Under the pieces are notes generated by a model that saw nothing but the letters and a program-made list of their open reading frames with translations, was not told where the DNA came from and ran no database searches. A program made the position numbers and the translations under genes. A stretch of DNA of 13,808 nucleotides from Treponema sp. (GTDB lineage: Bacteria; Spirochaetota; Spirochaetia; Treponematales; Treponemataceae), in contig JAFZWX010000110.1 in NCBI GenBank assembly GCA_017617145.1, positions 1 through 13,808 of the forward strand, read 5' to 3'. The first letter of the stretch is position 1, and every line of letters begins with the position of its first letter. Below, in pieces: positions 13,110-13,808 of the stretch.

Positions 13110-13514
13110 ATGAAACAAGTAACAGTTAGCGGTGCAGTAATACTAAGAACAAACCCAGATACAAATAAAAAAGAAATCTTCGCAACCCAGCGCGGATATG
13201 GTGACTATAAAGACGGTTGGGAAATCCCTGGCGGAAAGCTAGAACCAGGAGAAACTCCAGAGCAGTGTATCGAACGCGAAATAAGAGAAGAACTTGCAAC
13301 AGAAGTAAAAGCAGAAAAAATCCTTGGGGTAGTGGACTACGATTATCCAAACTTTCATTTGACCATGCATTGTATTTTATGCACTATTGTTTCAGGTGAA
13401 CTTAAACTTCTTGAACACGAAGCTGCTAAATGGGTAACAAAAGAAACCTTGCGTTCAGTTGATTGGTTGCCTGCGGACCAGTTGATTTTGGATAAGATTG
13501 AAGAGATTCTATAA
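13110..13514 (+). CDS. NUDIX hydrolase, MutT/NudG-like (deoxy)nucleoside triphosphate pyrophosphohydrolase
   Basis: A 134-aa protein of MutT size. The Nudix box is G42-x5-E48-x7-R56-E57-I58-R59-E60-E61, with all metal-binding glutamates present; the usual glycine two residues after EE is alanine (ELATEV), as I recall in the CTP/8-oxo-dGTP pyrophosphohydrolase branch. WEIPGGKLEPGE precedes it, and the C-terminal EAAKWVTKETLRSVDWLPAD is the typical substrate-side segment. It would hydrolyse a nucleoside triphosphate or modified nucleotide to the monophosphate and pyrophosphate. Its start is 1 nt after the helicase stop, with AGAGG inside the helicase's last codons, so the two are co-translated. 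The pairing suggests it acts on the same pathway, perhaps cleaning or depleting nucleotides. Confidence 0.92.
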   Translation: MKQVTVSGAVILRTNPDTNKKEIFATQRGYGDYKDGWEIPGGKLEPGETPEQCIEREIREELATEVKAEKILGVVDYDYPNFHLTMHCILCTIVSGELKLLEHEAAKWVTKETLRSVDWLPADQLILDKIEEIL

Positions 13515-13593
13515 AAAGGGTAAGCCACTATTCTAAAATGTATATTCATAATAAAATTATTTTCTAGAATATTTAATATTTCAATGATACAAT

Positions 13594-13599
13594 TATACT
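13594..13599 (+). promoter_or_regulatory. -10 box for the interrupted gene
   Basis: TATACT, 20 nt before the ATG at 13620. No convincing -35. An inverted repeat TATTCTA (13529-13535)/TAGAATA (13565-13571) lies upstream; there is no clear terminator for the NUDIX operon in 13515-13593. Confidence 0.35.
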
Positions 13600-13619
13600 A
13601 ATTGCAGAAGAGGTGATAT

Positions 13620-13700
13620 ATGAATTTCAAAGATCAAATTTTAGAAGATATAAAGGAATACCAGAAAGATTGGAATAGTCAATATTCGTTCAGTGCCTAA
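13620..13700 (+). pseudogene. 5' end of an unknown gene cut off by an IS element
   Basis: ATG 13620 has a strong AGAGGTGA just upstream, and the frame begins MNFKDQILEDIKEYQKDW, a charged helical N-terminus typical of a full gene. After about 24 native codons it reaches a stop (13698-13700) at the junction with the transposase-bearing sequence. The last one or two codons therefore probably belong to the inserted element. The family cannot be recognised from this much sequence. Confidence 0.6.
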
Positions 13701-13808
13701 ACACCCCAAATTTATTTAAGCAGCAGTCTTTACAGATGCTGTCTTTTCCCTGTATGCCACTGGAGGTAGCCCGCCCGGATTTACAGTCGTGACTCGCTTT
13801 GTGTTATA
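13694..13808 (-). mobile_element. End of an IS3-family insertion sequence (partial)
   Basis: The sequence from about 13694 onward differs in composition and carries the 3' end of an IS3-type transposase on the minus strand, stopping 22 nt from the proposed element end. The end would begin TGCCTAAACACCCC, fitting the TG...CA termini usual for IS3 elements. The other end and any target-site duplication lie outside the window, so the exact boundary is inferred. Confidence 0.6.
13716..13808 (-). CDS. IS3-family transposase, C-terminal 30 residues (partial at window end)
   Basis: On the minus strand the frame enters at 13808 and runs to TAA (13716-13718). It reads YNTKRVTTVNPGG followed by LPPVAYREKTASVKTAA. 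The Y-N-x-x-R ... L-P-P-V-x-Y-R pattern is the conserved end of IS3-family OrfB (DDE integrase) transposases, just after the catalytic glutamate helix. The catalytic residues are off the window. Short, but the motif is characteristic. Confidence 0.75.
   Translation of the reverse strand, partial: YNTKRVTTVNPGGLPPVAYREKTASVKTAA

Overview
This AT-rich window (roughly one third G+C by eye) looks like an accessory or defence island from a host-associated spirochaete of the Treponema type. That assignment is an inference. It rests on base composition, on the mix of genes (DUF4143 ATPase, RhuM, AbiE, Rpn nuclease, DUF1016 nuclease), and on the compact, GC-rich, hairpin-forming intergenic blocks that end in a CTAACG motif. 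No rRNA, tRNA or housekeeping gene is present to confirm it.

Layout from left to right. Bases 1-84 hold 33-nt tandem repeats. These are followed by a DUF4143-type ATPase (91-1434), a GC-rich hairpin block, a RhuM-family gene (1707-2705), and an AbiEi/AbiEii type IV toxin-antitoxin operon (2898-4324). Next come a 64-aa gene (4456-4650), a convergent 103-aa gene (4691-5002, minus), and a 432-aa gene of unknown function (5132-6430, minus). An Rpn/PDDEXK nuclease follows (6593-7396), with a clear intrinsic terminator. A WYL-domain regulator (7474-8466, minus) is divergent from a predicted 25-aa membrane peptide (8569-8646). Then come a second GC-rich block, a DUF1016/YhcG-type PDDEXK nuclease (8895-9902), and a two-gene operon of a 1016-aa PLD nuclease-SF2 helicase-DUF3427 protein and a NUDIX hydrolase (10058-13514). 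The window ends in a gene cut off after about 25 codons and in the 3' end of an IS3-family transposase on the minus strand.

Three features tie the island together. (1) Three unrelated genes (rhuM, the Rpn nuclease and the DUF1016 nuclease) carry nearly the same 51-59-nt promoter: an 8-bp palindrome, a T tract and a TATAAT box. (2) Six intergenic junctions carry a related motif ending in CTAACG or a decayed form of it. Two copies share an exact 34-nt repeat that brackets the DUF1016 gene, so the genes look like exchangeable modules. (3) The abiE operon and the WYL gene both have well-spaced promoters whose predicted start sites fall on or beside the ATG, suggesting leaderless mRNAs.

Functionally, nearly everything recognisable is a nuclease, a helicase, a nucleotide hydrolase, a toxin-antitoxin pair or a regulator of the kind found in defence islands. 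The best candidate for a poorly described system is the PLD-helicase-DUF3427/NUDIX pair. The shared palindromic promoter is the best candidate for common regulation, possibly by the WYL protein.
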